The notes: generated by a model not told the origin, from the letters alone. A DNA stretch of 64,000 nucleotides from JACVRW01 sp963765135 (GCA_963765135.1 CAVXUX010000002.1:434001-498000); one strand, 5' to 3'; positions 17,870-26,518 are shown, numbered from the stretch's first letter. Made by a program: numbers and translations.

Positions 17870-18560
17870 AGCGCAGCTCCAGGACCTGGCGCTCCACCTC
17901 CGGTAGCGCCTTCCAGGTGCTGGCGATCGCGTCGCGGCTCTCGACCAGCTCGTACGACGAGTCCTCGTCACCCATCAGGTCGACCAGCGAGGCGGCCTCG
18001 TCGTCCTCGCGGGACGTCGGGGCGTCGAGCGAAGCGGCCTCGTAGCTGGCCGCGGCCTCCTGGGCCTCGAGCACGGCCTCGACGCTGCAGGACAGCTCGG
18101 CCGCCACCTCGCGCACCTTGGGCGAGCGACCGAGCTCCTTCGACAGGCGCTCGGTGGCGCGGCTGACCGCGAGCGTCCGCTCCTGAAGGTCACGCGGGAC
18201 GTGCAGCGCCCAGCCCTTGTCGCGGAAATGGCGCTTGAGCTCGCCGAGGATGGTGGGTGCGGCGTAGCTCGTGAACTTCGTACCGCGCTCGGGATCGAAG
18301 CGGTCGATCGCCTTGACGAGGCCGAGGCTCGCCACCTGGAGCAGATCGTCGAACGGCTCGTCGGTGTAGGTGTAGCGCAGCGCGAGATCGCGGGCGAGCG
18401 GCAGGAACCGCTCGGCCAGCTCCTCACGTGCGGCGAGGTCGCCCTCGCGGTGGTAGCTGAACAGCAGCTGTCGCTCTGTTTCCTGCGCCTCGGCGCGGTC
18501 ACAGGGGGTTCGGCGGCTGAATCGGGGAAGGCTCGGCGTAGCGAGCGCAACTGCAGACAT
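17751..18560 (-). CDS. SigB/SigF-family alternative sigma factor
   Basis: A 269-residue sigma factor of the SigB/SigF/SigG group, normally used for general stress or development and controlled by anti-sigma kinases. Region 2 reads YTYTDEPFDDLLQVASLGLV and FDPERGTKFTSYAAPTILGE; region 3 HFRDKGWALHVPRDLQER; region 4.2 LTQREIGEQIGYSQMHVSRL near the C-terminus. The start at 18560 is chosen because GGAGG lies 6 bases upstream; an upstream in-frame start at 18623 would add unrelated sequence. No anti-sigma or anti-anti-sigma gene is adjacent, so the regulator must lie elsewhere. Convergent with DUF72, overlapping 119 bases. Confidence 0.93.
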   Translation of the reverse strand: MSAVALATPSLPRFSRRTPCDRAEAQETERQLLFSYHREGDLAAREELAERFLPLARDLALRYTYTDEPFDDLLQVASLGLVKAIDRFDPERGTKFTSYAAPTILGELKRHFRDKGWALHVPRDLQERTLAVSRATERLSKELGRSPKVREVAAELSCSVEAVLEAQEAAASYEAASLDAPTSREDDEAASLVDLMGDEDSSYELVESRDAIASTWKALPEVERQVLELRFMHDLTQREIGEQIGYSQMHVSRLLRRALDRLETAAAAA

Positions 18561-18727
18561 GGTTGACCTCCGTCGGGACTTGTGTACCTGACGCGAGGTC
18601 CGCTCCACGGCCGATCCGACCAAGGCGGCCGTTCGTCGTCCCCCAACTCTTTGCTGGTCCCTGTTCGGGTGGCCTGAGCCCCTCGAACCGGTGACCTAGA
18701 CAGGATTGTCTCCTCTTGGCCGGACTC

Positions 18728-19715
18728 CTAAACCCGCGCGCCCTTGAGGGCGGGGAGGACGCGCTCGCCGTAGGTGCGCAGAGCGCCCAGGGGATCGGCT
18801 CCAGAGCCGTTCTGGAGGCATACGATCGTCGCGCCCAGCCGTTCCACCGCGCGTATACGCTCGAGGTGGAACTCCGGGTCCGACCCGACGATGAACGACT
18901 CCATGAACTCCTCGTCGGAGACCTCGGCCTCCGCGTGCTCGTACATCGCCTTGGGGTCGTGCCAGTCGTCGGTGAAGAACTCGGGCGGCTGCGTGGCCTT
19001 CCACACGCGCGCGCCCTCGAGCGCCGCGGCGTCGTCCCGTGCCCAGGAGAACCCGGTCTGGAGGATGATCTCGCCCGGCTCCTTGCCGGCCGCCTCGCAC
19101 TCGCGCCTGTAGACCTCGATCAGGTCGGGCGCCAACTCGGGGTCCGCCAGCGTCCAGAGACCGTCGCCGAAGCGGGCGGCGACCCCGGCCGCGTCGGGGC
19201 CGAACGCGGACACGTACAGCGGCGGGCGCTCCGGTCCGCGGGTGTGGAGATAGGCGGCCTTGGTGCGGAAGTAGCGCCCGTCGTGGTCGACCCGCTGGCC
19301 GTCGAGCAGCCGGTCGATGACGTCGAGGGCCTCCTCCATGCGTCGCACCTGCTCTGCGGTGTCCGGCCAGTCCATGCCGGCCGGCGACTCGTTCAGCGAC
19401 TCGCCCGAGCCGATTCCGAGAAACGCGCGACCGGGGAACAGCTCCTGGAGCGTCGCGCCGAACTGGGCCACGACCGCCGGGTGGTATCTGTGGACCGGCG
19501 CGGTCACACCCGTGCCGACCTCGATCCGCTCGGTCGCCTGCCCGATCGCGCCGAGCAGCGCCCACGCCTGACCGGAGTGGCCGGGCTCCCACCAGGGCTG
19601 GAAGTGGTCGCTCACGTTGAGCGCCGTCGAAGCCCGCGCGCTCTGCCTCGACGGCCTGGTCGACCAGCTCGCTGGGCGGGAACTGCTCCGTGGCCAGCTG
19701 GACCCAGTAGCGCAC
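18728..19715 (-). CDS. LLM-class F420-dependent oxidoreductase (G6PDH-like family), frameshift near 19625
   Basis: About 328 residues when repaired, of the luciferase-like TIM-barrel family related to F420-dependent glucose-6-phosphate dehydrogenase. The GTG start reads VRYWVQLATEQFPPSELV; an extra base near 19625 breaks the frame inside ERAGFDALNVSDHFQPWW. Later motifs are GVTAPVHRYHPAVVAQFGAT, FLGIGSGESLNE and PLYVSAFGPDAAGVAARFGDG. The GTG overlaps the TAG of the upstream gene by one base (TAGTG), which indicates translational coupling with the ferritin-like protein. Substrate unknown; F420 rather than FMN use is inferred from the family. Confidence 0.88.
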
Positions 19716-20686
19716 TAGGCGAGCACCTCTTGGGGGACCAGCCACGCGTCGAGCGCGGTGTCGAAGCCTCTCCAGAGGCGCTCCGCCATCTCGCGTTCGT
19801 CGGCGAGGATGTGCTCGGCCAGATGCTCCGTGCTGCCGTCCCCGACTCGGTGGGCGACCCGCTTCAGCTGCTCGTAGCAGCCGACCTCGAGGAACTCGAA
19901 CGCGTACGCGATCGCCGCCAGCTTGGCGGGCGTGTCCATCTGGGCGATGAAGAACGCCCCCCAGTCGAGGGCGCCGAGTCGCAGCGCGGCCTCCTTCACC
20001 GCCTCGGACGGCGCCCCGCGCGCGTCGAGGCGCTCGCGCACTCGGCGCTGGTGGTCGCGGCAGTCGTAGAGGTGCTCCTCGTAGAGCTGGCCCAGCTCGG
20101 CGTCGCCGGCGAGGCGCGGGCCGCGCTCGAGCAGCTGGATCGCCTCGGCCTCGATGGCGTGCGCGTCGGCCAGGTGCCTGTCCACGAGCGCGTCGATGTT
20201 GGCGCGATCGACCTCGCGCAGCGAAGCCTCGACGGCCCGGTCGAGGGAGGCCTCGAGCCGTTCGGCCATCGCCCGCTCGTCCTCGCGGATCGCGCGCGCG
20301 ACGACCATCGTGGTGTCGTCGCCGGCCCGCTCGGCCATCCGACGCAGCAGGTCCTGGGTGGCGATCTCGAGGTGCTCGTGGAAGAGCGCGTGGGCGATCA
20401 GCTTGCCGGGCGGGTCGGGCTGGCACCCGCGGAACAGCACGAAGGCGAACCCGTTGGTCCTGAAAGCCCCATTCTTGAGCCTCAGAGGCGACACGCCGCG
20501 AGCCTCGAGACGGTCTCTGATCAGCTGCTCGTGCTGCTCGGTCTCGACGAGGTGCTGGCGAAAGGCGGTGCCGAGCGCGAGGTCGCCCGCGGCGTCGGGA
20601 GCGGCCCGCAGCTGGGGCAGCGCGAGCTGCGCGATGGCGTGCGCGTCACGCAGGTGTGCGTTGAGCTGCTCGCCGAGAAACCCCAT
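19715..20686 (-). CDS. Tandem ferritin-like (DUF892-type) four-helix protein
   Basis: A 323-residue, nearly all-helical protein made of two copies of a ferritin-like unit. Repeat one has LNAHLRDAHAIAQLALPQL and HEQLIRDRLEARGVSP; repeat two has HLADAHAIEAEAIQLLERGP and RRVRERLDARGAPSE. Each copy carries repeated Glu and His spaced as in metal-binding helices (for example HLAEHILADEREMAERL). DUF892/YciE proteins have this fold and may bind iron or other metals. The internal duplication, instead of a dimer of single units, is unusual. First gene of the pair with the F420-type oxidoreductase. Confidence 0.75.
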   Translation of the reverse strand: MGFLGEQLNAHLRDAHAIAQLALPQLRAAPDAAGDLALGTAFRQHLVETEQHEQLIRDRLEARGVSPLRLKNGAFRTNGFAFVLFRGCQPDPPGKLIAHALFHEHLEIATQDLLRRMAERAGDDTTMVVARAIREDERAMAERLEASLDRAVEASLREVDRANIDALVDRHLADAHAIEAEAIQLLERGPRLAGDAELGQLYEEHLYDCRDHQRRVRERLDARGAPSEAVKEAALRLGALDWGAFFIAQMDTPAKLAAIAYAFEFLEVGCYEQLKRVAHRVGDGSTEHLAEHILADEREMAERLWRGFDTALDAWLVPQEVLA

Positions 20687-20735
20687 GTACGGGAGCTACC
20701 CAGCAGGCCGCACGGGAAACGGGTCTGGGAGGGAC

Positions 20736-21412
20736 TCAGCCCTCCGTGCCGGTCGCATGGTGCGGCGTCCCGACCGGCTTGGACTCGGGCGACCCGCGCT
20801 GCCGCAGGTACACCGCGAGGATCGCCATCGACCCGACCGCGAGGAACTCCGACTGCCAGTTCTGGAGGGTCTTCTCCCAGAAGTCCGGGCTGCCCAGGTA
20901 CGCCGACCAGGACACGGGCAGCTGGTGGTGGTCGAGCCGCTCGGCGTTGTACTCGTTCACGCCGGTGATCGACTGCGCGAACCAGCTGGCCAGCCAGATC
21001 GCCGCCATCACGATCAGCAGCGAGTTCTCGTAGAGCGTGCGGCGCAGGTCGGCGCAGCCTTCGCCCAGCGCGGCGAGCCCGGCTTGGCGTGCTCGCCGAC
21101 GAGCTGGTCCTTGTCCGACTCGCGGCCTGCCTTGTCCACCTGTTTGGACTCGGGCGAGCCGCGCTGGAGCAGCCAAACGGTCGCCACGATGAACAGCGTG
21201 AACTGCAGGTACTCGGACTGCCAGTTCTCGAGCACGGCGACGCCGAACTCCGACGAGATCACGTAGCGGCCGAGCGACATCGTCGGGTTGTCGTGACGCA
21301 GCTGGTCCTCGTTGAAGTCGGCGTGCCCGGCGAACGCCTGCAGTATCAGGGCCGTCAGGAACAGGGCCAGGAAGACGATCGACAGGCTGTTGTGCTTGAG
21401 GGAGGCGCGCAT
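20736..21412 (-). CDS. DUF6766 membrane protein, frameshift near 21055
   Basis: About 225 residues when repaired. It has two similar halves, each with a hydrophobic span followed by a conserved WQSE box: LENWQSEYLQFTLFIVATVW in the first half and LQNWQSEFLAVGSMAILAVY in the second, each followed by QRGSPESK. The halves are in different frames because one base appears to be missing near 21055 (after PRWAKA). Four transmembrane spans in total. Function unknown. It follows a 27-residue membrane peptide gene with a 2-base gap, and a lipoprotein gene. Confidence 0.85.
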
Positions 21413-21414
21413 GG

Positions 21415-21498
21415 CTAGTAGCGCAGGAGGCCGATCGTCGTGGAGAGCACCAGCCCCGCGACGATCAGAACGAGGTACAGCACGAACATCGTCCGCAT
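21415..21498 (-). CDS. 27-residue single-span membrane peptide
   Basis: A very short gene: the peptide starts MRTMFVLYLVLIVAGLVLS and is 27 residues, nearly all one hydrophobic helix with Arg at the N-terminus and RY at the end. Support is its ribosome site (GGAGGA, 5 bases before the ATG), its position 1 base after the lipoprotein stop and 2 bases before the DUF6766 start, and the codon choice of the neighbours. It probably acts with DUF6766 in the membrane. No homologue is known to me. Confidence 0.6.
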   Translation of the reverse strand: MRTMFVLYLVLIVAGLVLSTTIGLLRY

Positions 21499-21499
21499 G

Positions 21500-21895
21500 T
21501 CAGTCCTCCAGCTCGCAGTCGAAGGGCCGGTCCCGGGCGGATGGGCGGCAGCCGGCGGCCGAGATCTGCCAGCCATCTGAAGCCTCGTCGAGGAACAGCG
21601 TGTTCCCGTCCACCAGCGAGACCGACGCGGACGTCACGTAGACGCTCGCCTTCGCCACCTCTCGACCACTGGCCAGGTGAAGGTCGAGGATCGCCTCGAC
21701 GCAGGGGTGGCCCTCCTGCTGCTCGAGGGCGCTCGCCGTCGGCTTGCTGAGCTCGGCGCACGCGCCCGCGCCGTCGTTTCCGTCCAGGGCGGTCTGGAAG
21801 CGCTCGACCACAGCCGCGGCATCGTTCGAGCGGTCGCCGCAGCCCGCCCACAGGCACGCGAGTGCGAGCAGCACCACTGTGGCGAGGACCGGCAC
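21500..21895 (-). CDS. Small lipoprotein
   Basis: About 131 residues from a GTG at 21895, with a hydrophobic stretch VLATVVLLALACLWAGCGDR ending in a lipobox (WAGC). The mature part (VERFQTALDGNDGAGACAEL near residue 31, then SASVSLVDGNTLFLDEAS) resembles small secreted proteins of the cystatin or NTF2 kind, with two further Cys. The start is uncertain: GTG 21895 has an AGGGGA stretch about 11 bases upstream, while a TTG at 21952 would supply a positively charged segment (NKR) but would nearly abut the divergent ATG at 21955. First gene of the peptide/DUF6766 operon. Confidence 0.65.
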   Translation of the reverse strand: MPVLATVVLLALACLWAGCGDRSNDAAAVVERFQTALDGNDGAGACAELSKPTASALEQQEGHPCVEAILDLHLASGREVAKASVYVTSASVSLVDGNTLFLDEASDGWQISAAGCRPSARDRPFDCELED

Positions 21896-21913
21896 AGGCC
21901 GCTTATTCCCCTG

Positions 21914-21932
21914 CGGTTGGTTTGGGCAACCG
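21914..21932. promoter_or_regulatory. CGGTTG-N7-CAACCG inverted repeat between divergent genes
   Basis: A perfect 6-base inverted repeat with a 7-base spacer in the narrow gap between the lipoprotein operon (minus) and the FAD-Rieske gene (plus). Its placement suits an operator or divergent promoter element, and also argues that the lipoprotein begins at 21895 instead of 21952. Confidence 0.4.
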
Positions 21933-21954
21933 TCGTGCGGGACAACGGGCAAAC

Positions 21955-23457
21955 ATGCCGACGCTCGCCTCGCTCTGGCTCGACACCGCCGAGCGCTCCC
22001 CTCGCCCCGCCCTGGGTCAGGACGTGCACGCCGACGTCTGCGTCGTGGGCGCCGGCATAACGGGGCTCAGCGCCGCTCTCGAGCTGGCCCGGGGCGGCCG
22101 CAGCGTCGTGGTCCTCGAGGGCCGCTTCGTCGGCGCCGGGGCGAGCGGCTACAACACCGCAAAGCTGAGCTCGCTGCACGGGCTGACCTACGCGAAGCTC
22201 GAGCGCAGCCTCGGGGAGGACGCCGCGCGGAGCTACGGGCAGGCCAACCAGCGCGGCATCGAGCGGGCCTTCGAGCTCGCCGGCGAGCTGGAGGTGGACT
22301 GCGACCTGCGGCGCAAGGCCAACCTCACCTACTCGGAGTCTCCCGACGACCGCGAGGAGCTGGAGGCAGAGGTGGGGGCCGCGCGCCGGGCCGGGCTGCC
22401 CGCGTCGCTCGTCGAGGAGACCGATCTGCCCTTCCCCGTGGCCGCTGCCGTCCGCTTCGCCGACCAGGCCGAGTTCCACCCCGTCAAGTTCCTGCACGGG
22501 CTGGTCCGCGGCCTGGAGGCCAGCGGCGCGCGCATCTACGAGGGGACGTTCGCGGAGGGGGTGGACGCGGGCTCGCCGTGCCGCGTCCGCACCGACGGCG
22601 GACGGGTCGTGACGGCGTCGAGCGTGGTGGTCGCCACGCACCTGCCGTTCCTCGACCGCGGCCTCTACTTCGCGCGCTGCCATCCCGAGCGCTCGTATGT
22701 GGTGGCGGCTCCGTACGAGCGCCCGGCGGCGACCGACGGGATGTACCTGAGCACCGAGTCGCCGGCGCATTCGATCCGGACGCACGACCTCGGCGACCGC
22801 ACCTGGCTGCTGGTCGGCGGGGAGAGCCACAAGACCGGCCAGGCGAACGCGCGCGAGCGATACGAGCGGCTCGAGCGCTGGGCGCGCGAGCGCTTCGGCG
22901 TCGACCCGGTGATGCGCTGGTCGACCCAGGATCAGATGCCCGCCGACGGCGTCCCTTACGTCGGCCCGGTCGACCCGCTCTCGCGGAACGTGTTCGTCGC
23001 CACCGGCTTCCGCAAGTGGGGGCTGGCGATGGGGATCGCGTCGGCCGAGCTGCTGGCCGCCTGGGTCGACCGGCGCGATCACCCGTGGCGCGAGCTGTTC
23101 GACACGCGCCGCGTGCGCTTGCGGGCGAGCGCGGGCTCGCTGCTCAAGGAGAACGCCAACGTCGCGCTGCGCTTCTTCGGGGACCGGGTCGCCAAGCGCG
23201 CCGACGTCGACTCGATCGAGCGCGGCGAGGGCCGGATCGTGGGGGCGGGAGTGGGGCAGCGAGCGGTCTTCCGCGACGACGACGGCGAGCTGCACGCCCT
23301 GTCGGCGCGCTGCACGCACCTGGGGTGCATCGTCAACTGGAACTCGGGCGAGGGCACCTGGGATTGCCCCTGCCACGGGTCGCGCTTCGGACCTCGGGGA
23401 GAGGTGATCATGGGGCCCGCCGTGCACGGCCTGGAGCGGCGCGAGCCGCCCGGCTAG
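21955..23457 (+). CDS. FAD-dependent oxidoreductase (DadA type) with C-terminal Rieske domain
   Basis: A 500-residue flavoprotein. A DAO-type FAD motif CVVGAGITGLSAALELARGG starts near residue 28 and VVLEGRFVGAGASGYNTAKL follows. FVATGFRKWGLAMGIASAEL near 350 closes the FAD domain. The C-terminal domain has the Rieske ligands in CTHLGC (near 452) and CPCHGSRF (near 471), so a [2Fe-2S] cluster is predicted. This architecture is known in actinobacterial and bacillar proteins of unknown substrate, possibly passing electrons from an amine oxidation to an acceptor. Convergent with the next gene, stops overlapping by 4 bases. Confidence 0.9.
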   Translation: MPTLASLWLDTAERSPRPALGQDVHADVCVVGAGITGLSAALELARGGRSVVVLEGRFVGAGASGYNTAKLSSLHGLTYAKLERSLGEDAARSYGQANQRGIERAFELAGELEVDCDLRRKANLTYSESPDDREELEAEVGAARRAGLPASLVEETDLPFPVAAAVRFADQAEFHPVKFLHGLVRGLEASGARIYEGTFAEGVDAGSPCRVRTDGGRVVTASSVVVATHLPFLDRGLYFARCHPERSYVVAAPYERPAATDGMYLSTESPAHSIRTHDLGDRTWLLVGGESHKTGQANARERYERLERWARERFGVDPVMRWSTQDQMPADGVPYVGPVDPLSRNVFVATGFRKWGLAMGIASAELLAAWVDRRDHPWRELFDTRRVRLRASAGSLLKENANVALRFFGDRVAKRADVDSIERGEGRIVGAGVGQRAVFRDDDGELHALSARCTHLGCIVNWNSGEGTWDCPCHGSRFGPRGEVIMGPAVHGLERREPPG

Positions 23458-24284
23458 CCCTTCGGGCGCATCCGCTCCAGCTTGCGCTCCTGCTTGGCGA
23501 CCTCGCGCCAGAGCTCGCGCACCACCCGCCGCGCCTCGCGCTCGGCGAGCTCCGCCTCCTGAAGAGTTTCGCGTGCGGACTCCGCGCGCGAGAGCGATGC
23601 GGCGTGATCGGCCTCGGCGCTCGTGAGCGCCTCGCGAGCCTCGGCCAGCGAGCGCTCGGCCTCGTCGAGCCGGGGGTCGGGAAGCGGTGCCCGCTCGGCC
23701 TGCGGCTGTGCCTTGGCCGCCGGCGCGCGAGGCTTGGTCGCGGTGCGAGAGCTCTTGGGCTTCGCCGAGGTCGGCTCTGCCGGGGCCGGCAGGTCGCTGT
23801 CGAAGGGTCCGAGGCCCACCGCTTCGCGCTCGCGCACGAACCGCCCGGTCGCGAGCTCCTCGCGGGCCTCCTCCTGGACGGCCGCCGCGTGCAGGGTCGC
23901 CCGCACCCGGTCCCTCAGGGCGGGCCCGCTCTTGCCGGTCTCGCTCGCGATCGCCTCGGCGCAGTCGGCCAGCGCCGACGTGAGCGAGCGCTCTTCTTCC
24001 ATGGTCTCGCGCAGGACCGCCGAGTCGCCGCCGCTGAGCAGCTCCTCGTGCGCCGCGCGCAGCCGCTTGCCGGTCGCCAGCAGCGCGTCGGTCTCGGCTC
24101 GCCGGCGGCGCACCGCCTGGTTGAGCGCCCACGCCCCGACCGTCGGCTTGCGCAGCGCCTTCACCCGCGCCCCCGCATCGCGATCGCCATCTCGGGTGAG
24201 GCGCTTGGCGAGCTCGTCGCGCTCCTGGACGAACTCGTCGAGCGGCGTCCCGTACAGGCGGTCGATCTCCTCGTCGACGTCCAT
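23454..24284 (-). CDS. Coiled-coil conserved hypothetical protein
   Basis: 276 residues, strongly helical. The N-terminus (DEEIDRLYGTPLDEFVQERD, then LRKPTVGAWALNQAVRRR near 44) is a conserved actinobacterial block with no assigned function. Residues about 160-200 are an Ala/Pro/Lys-rich linker, and the rest is a long charged coiled coil (LDEAERSLAEAREALTSAEA). No catalytic motif is seen. Cytoplasmic by composition. It might be a structural or nucleoid-associated protein, but that is a guess. Confidence 0.7.
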   Translation of the reverse strand: MDVDEEIDRLYGTPLDEFVQERDELAKRLTRDGDRDAGARVKALRKPTVGAWALNQAVRRRRAETDALLATGKRLRAAHEELLSGGDSAVLRETMEEERSLTSALADCAEAIASETGKSGPALRDRVRATLHAAAVQEEAREELATGRFVREREAVGLGPFDSDLPAPAEPTSAKPKSSRTATKPRAPAAKAQPQAERAPLPDPRLDEAERSLAEAREALTSAEADHAASLSRAESARETLQEAELAEREARRVVRELWREVAKQERKLERMRPKG

Positions 24285-24362
24285 GAGCAGAGCCTACGAC
24301 GCAACCTCGCGGAGCGGGTCGGAGCGGCTCGAGGCGTGGCACACAAGTCATACCTATTTCCG

Positions 24363-24391
24363 TTGACGCTGCTACCCGTTTGGGCTACCTT
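24363..24391 (+). promoter_or_regulatory. Sigma-70 type promoter for the zinc-ribbon/DUF2294 genes
   Basis: TTGACG (24363-24368), a 17-base spacer and TACCTT (24386-24391), about 45 bases before the TTG start at 24436. This is the clearest -35/-10 pair in the window and suits the RpoD-like sigma factors encoded here. Confidence 0.55.
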
Positions 24392-24435
24392 CGTGCGCCC
24401 CACCGCGGGTTGGCGGCCGCGCACGAGGAGGAGAT

Positions 24436-24639
24436 TTGGCGTACCTGAACTGCCCCACCTGCAGGCTGACGGTCTACAGCCCGACCACCTCGGCGACCTC
24501 CGAGGAGTGCCCGCGCTGCCGAGCCAAGCTCGGGAAGGTCAGCCGCCTGTTCCGCTCGGCTCTTCCTCCGCGGCTCCAGGAGAAGGCGGGCAACCGGCTT
24601 CCCGGGAGCGGGCGCGAGGAGACCGCGCCCGCGCCTTAG
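24436..24639 (+). CDS. Small zinc-ribbon protein
   Basis: A 67-residue protein with CPTCRLTVYS near residue 6 and CPRCRAKLG near 25, a two-knuckle zinc ribbon, then a basic tail. The start is a TTG with an AGGAGG ribosome site just before it (GAGGAGGAGAT). The ribbon suggests nucleic acid or protein binding; specific role unknown. It is followed 10 bases later by the DUF2294 gene, so they are likely co-transcribed. Confidence 0.75.
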   Translation: MAYLNCPTCRLTVYSPTTSATSEECPRCRAKLGKVSRLFRSALPPRLQEKAGNRLPGSGREETAPAP

Positions 24640-24649
24640 GATTCGCAGG

Positions 24650-25018
24650 GTGGACCCACTTCAGTCGGGCGAAATCGACACCCGCCACGGCGAGGAGCTC
24701 GCCCAGGTCACCAACGGCATCGTCGGGCTGTTCGCCGAGTACTACGGGCGCGGCCCCACGCGCGCCAAGAGCTTCCTGCTCGACGACACCTACCTGGTGA
24801 CCGTGCTGCGCGACACGATGACGACGGTCGAGCGCACGCTGGCTGACGGAGGACACGGCGATCAGGTACGCAGCGTTCGGCTCACGTTCCAGGAGGCGAT
24901 GGCGGGCTCGTTCAAGGGAGTCGTCGAGAGCGCCTTCGGCAGGCGCGTCGCGTCGTACCACAGCCAGCTGCTGATCGACGCCGACATCGGCTTCGAGCTG
25001 TTCGTGTTCGAGGACTAG
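24650..25018 (+). CDS. DUF2294 (MpsC-like) protein
   Basis: 122 residues of the DUF2294 family: EEAYNG-like start HGEELAQVTNGIVGLFAEYY, GRGPTRAKSFLLDDTYLVTV near 37, and VVESAFGRRVASYHSQLLID near 90. Pfam names the family after MpsC, linked to a membrane potential-generating system in staphylococci, but most members have no proven function. Soluble and short; no membrane span here. GTG start. Confidence 0.8.
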   Translation: MDPLQSGEIDTRHGEELAQVTNGIVGLFAEYYGRGPTRAKSFLLDDTYLVTVLRDTMTTVERTLADGGHGDQVRSVRLTFQEAMAGSFKGVVESAFGRRVASYHSQLLIDADIGFELFVFED

Positions 25019-25023
25019 GGCGC

Positions 25024-25545
25024 TCAGCTGCCGCCCAGGCCGCGATCCTCGGCGGCCTTGTAGGCGATCTGGAGGAAGTCCGAGATCGTCAGCCCGGTCA
25101 GGACCGAGGCCGCTAAGCGGGTGCCGCGCGGCGCCACGACGAGGCCGAGGTTGAAGCCGCCGGAGATCCACATCCCCAGGCAGTAGGGGCACACGAGCAG
25201 CTCCCCGATCGTGCGCCGCCAGCCCTCGCCGCGGGCGCGCTCCTCGACCTCGGCGGGCCCGCCCGGCTCCTGGAACTCCGTGAACGGGGCACGCGCGAAC
25301 GAGGTGATCCTGTCCTTCGAGATCAGCCGCGACAGCTTGTGGGTGGCGATGCCGTTGAGCACGATGTCGCGCGCCTCGATCCGCTCGGGCAGGTCGCGTC
25401 CGCTGCGCTTGGCGCCCACCACGCCGGCCGCGATGGCGGCGTTGAACAGCGCCGCCAGCCCGGCGTAGGGGCCGAACGGCGGGCGCTCGCTCGGCGCGGC
25501 GTAACCGGTGTACGCGCCGTCGGCGCGGGGGGTATCGACGCTCAC
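25024..25545 (-). CDS. DUF1360 membrane protein
   Basis: A 173-residue protein. The block LSRLISKDRITSFARAPFTE (near residue 74) and CPYCLGMWISGGFNLG (near 118) mark DUF1360, with a hydrophobic start PFGPYAGLAALFNAAIAAGV. Two or three membrane segments. The GTG at 25545 overlaps the YihY stop (GTGA). Function unknown; a homologue in Bacillus spores is known only by expression. Confidence 0.78.
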   Translation of the reverse strand: MSVDTPRADGAYTGYAAPSERPPFGPYAGLAALFNAAIAAGVVGAKRSGRDLPERIEARDIVLNGIATHKLSRLISKDRITSFARAPFTEFQEPGGPAEVEERARGEGWRRTIGELLVCPYCLGMWISGGFNLGLVVAPRGTRLAASVLTGLTISDFLQIAYKAAEDRGLGGS

Positions 25546-26486
25546 GAGTGGTTGGCCTCGATCTTGCGCGTGTCGCGCGGCTCCACGAACGGCTCGGTGT
25601 CCTCCGGGCGCATGCCGCCCTCGATCGCGCGGCCGCGCTCCAGCTCGGCGTTGAACTCGGCGCCGAGCAAGATCATGATGTTCGAGATCCACAGCCAGAC
25701 CAGGAACACGATCGGACCGGCGAGCGCTCCGTAGGTCTTGTTGTACGAGCCGAAGTTCGAGACGTAGAACGCGAACGCGACCGACGCGATCACCCAGCCG
25801 AGCACCGCGAGCACCCCGCCCGGGCTGATCCAGCGGAAGCCCGGCTGCTTGACGTTGGGGGCGGCCCAGTAGAGCACCGCGAACATGAAGCTGACGAACA
25901 GGAGCAGGACGGGCCACTTGGCGATGTTCCAGACGTCGACGGCGGTCTCGCCGACGCCGATCACGTTGCCGGCCTCCTGAGCGAGCCCGCCGCTGAGCGT
26001 GACGCCGATCGCGCTGACGGCGGTCAGCACCATCAGCAGCACCGTCAGCCCGACCCGCAGCGGCAGCGTCTTCCAGACCGGCCGGCCCTCCTCGATGTCG
26101 TAGATCGCGTTCGACGCGCGCATGAACGCGCCGATGTAGCCGGACGCCGCCCAGAGCGCACCGAGCAGTCCGATGACGAAGAACACGCCCGCGGCGCCCT
26201 GACTGCCCTGGATGTTCTCGATCGCGCTGGTGAGGATGTCCTGCGCCGGCCCGGGCGCGACCTTGCCGAGGTTGTCGAGCAACGGCTGGGTCACCGAGTC
26301 GCCGATCAGCCCGAGCACGGAGACCATCACGATCAGGGCGGGGAAGATCGCGAGCACCGCGTAGTAGGTGAGCGCGGCGGCCCAGTCGGTCAGGTTGTCC
26401 TCGCGGAACTCCGTGCCGGTGCGCTTCACCACCCCGAGCCATGAGCGGCGGCTGAGATCCGTCGGGCCTGTGGTCGAGTCGGCCAT
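25542..26486 (-). CDS. YihY/BrkB-family inner membrane protein
   Basis: 314 residues with six predicted membrane spans. NLTDWAAALTYYAVLAIFPA (residues 31-50) is the defining motif, ASGYIGAFMRASNAIYDIEE follows near 115, and YVSNFGSYNKTYGALAGPIV near 243 is the second conserved block. Formerly called RNase BN in error; the family is now regarded as a possible transporter. The acidic, hydrophilic C-terminal tail ends near DTEPFVEPRDTRKIEANHS. Coupled to the DUF1360 gene. Confidence 0.9.
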   Translation of the reverse strand: MADSTTGPTDLSRRSWLGVVKRTGTEFREDNLTDWAAALTYYAVLAIFPALIVMVSVLGLIGDSVTQPLLDNLGKVAPGPAQDILTSAIENIQGSQGAAGVFFVIGLLGALWAASGYIGAFMRASNAIYDIEEGRPVWKTLPLRVGLTVLLMVLTAVSAIGVTLSGGLAQEAGNVIGVGETAVDVWNIAKWPVLLLFVSFMFAVLYWAAPNVKQPGFRWISPGGVLAVLGWVIASVAFAFYVSNFGSYNKTYGALAGPIVFLVWLWISNIMILLGAEFNAELERGRAIEGGMRPEDTEPFVEPRDTRKIEANHS

Positions 26487-26518
26487 GGGGTCGGCTACCC
26501 GCCGGGGCGGGGCCGTAC

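Noticed and set aside
18655..18727. tRNA-like remnant on the minus strand (ACCGGTTCGAGG like a T-loop, AGACA-N4-TGTCT like a variable arm)
   Set aside because: The supposed T-stem arms do not pair, there is no matching 5' acceptor arm and no CCA. I treat it as chance or a decayed fragment, not a gene.
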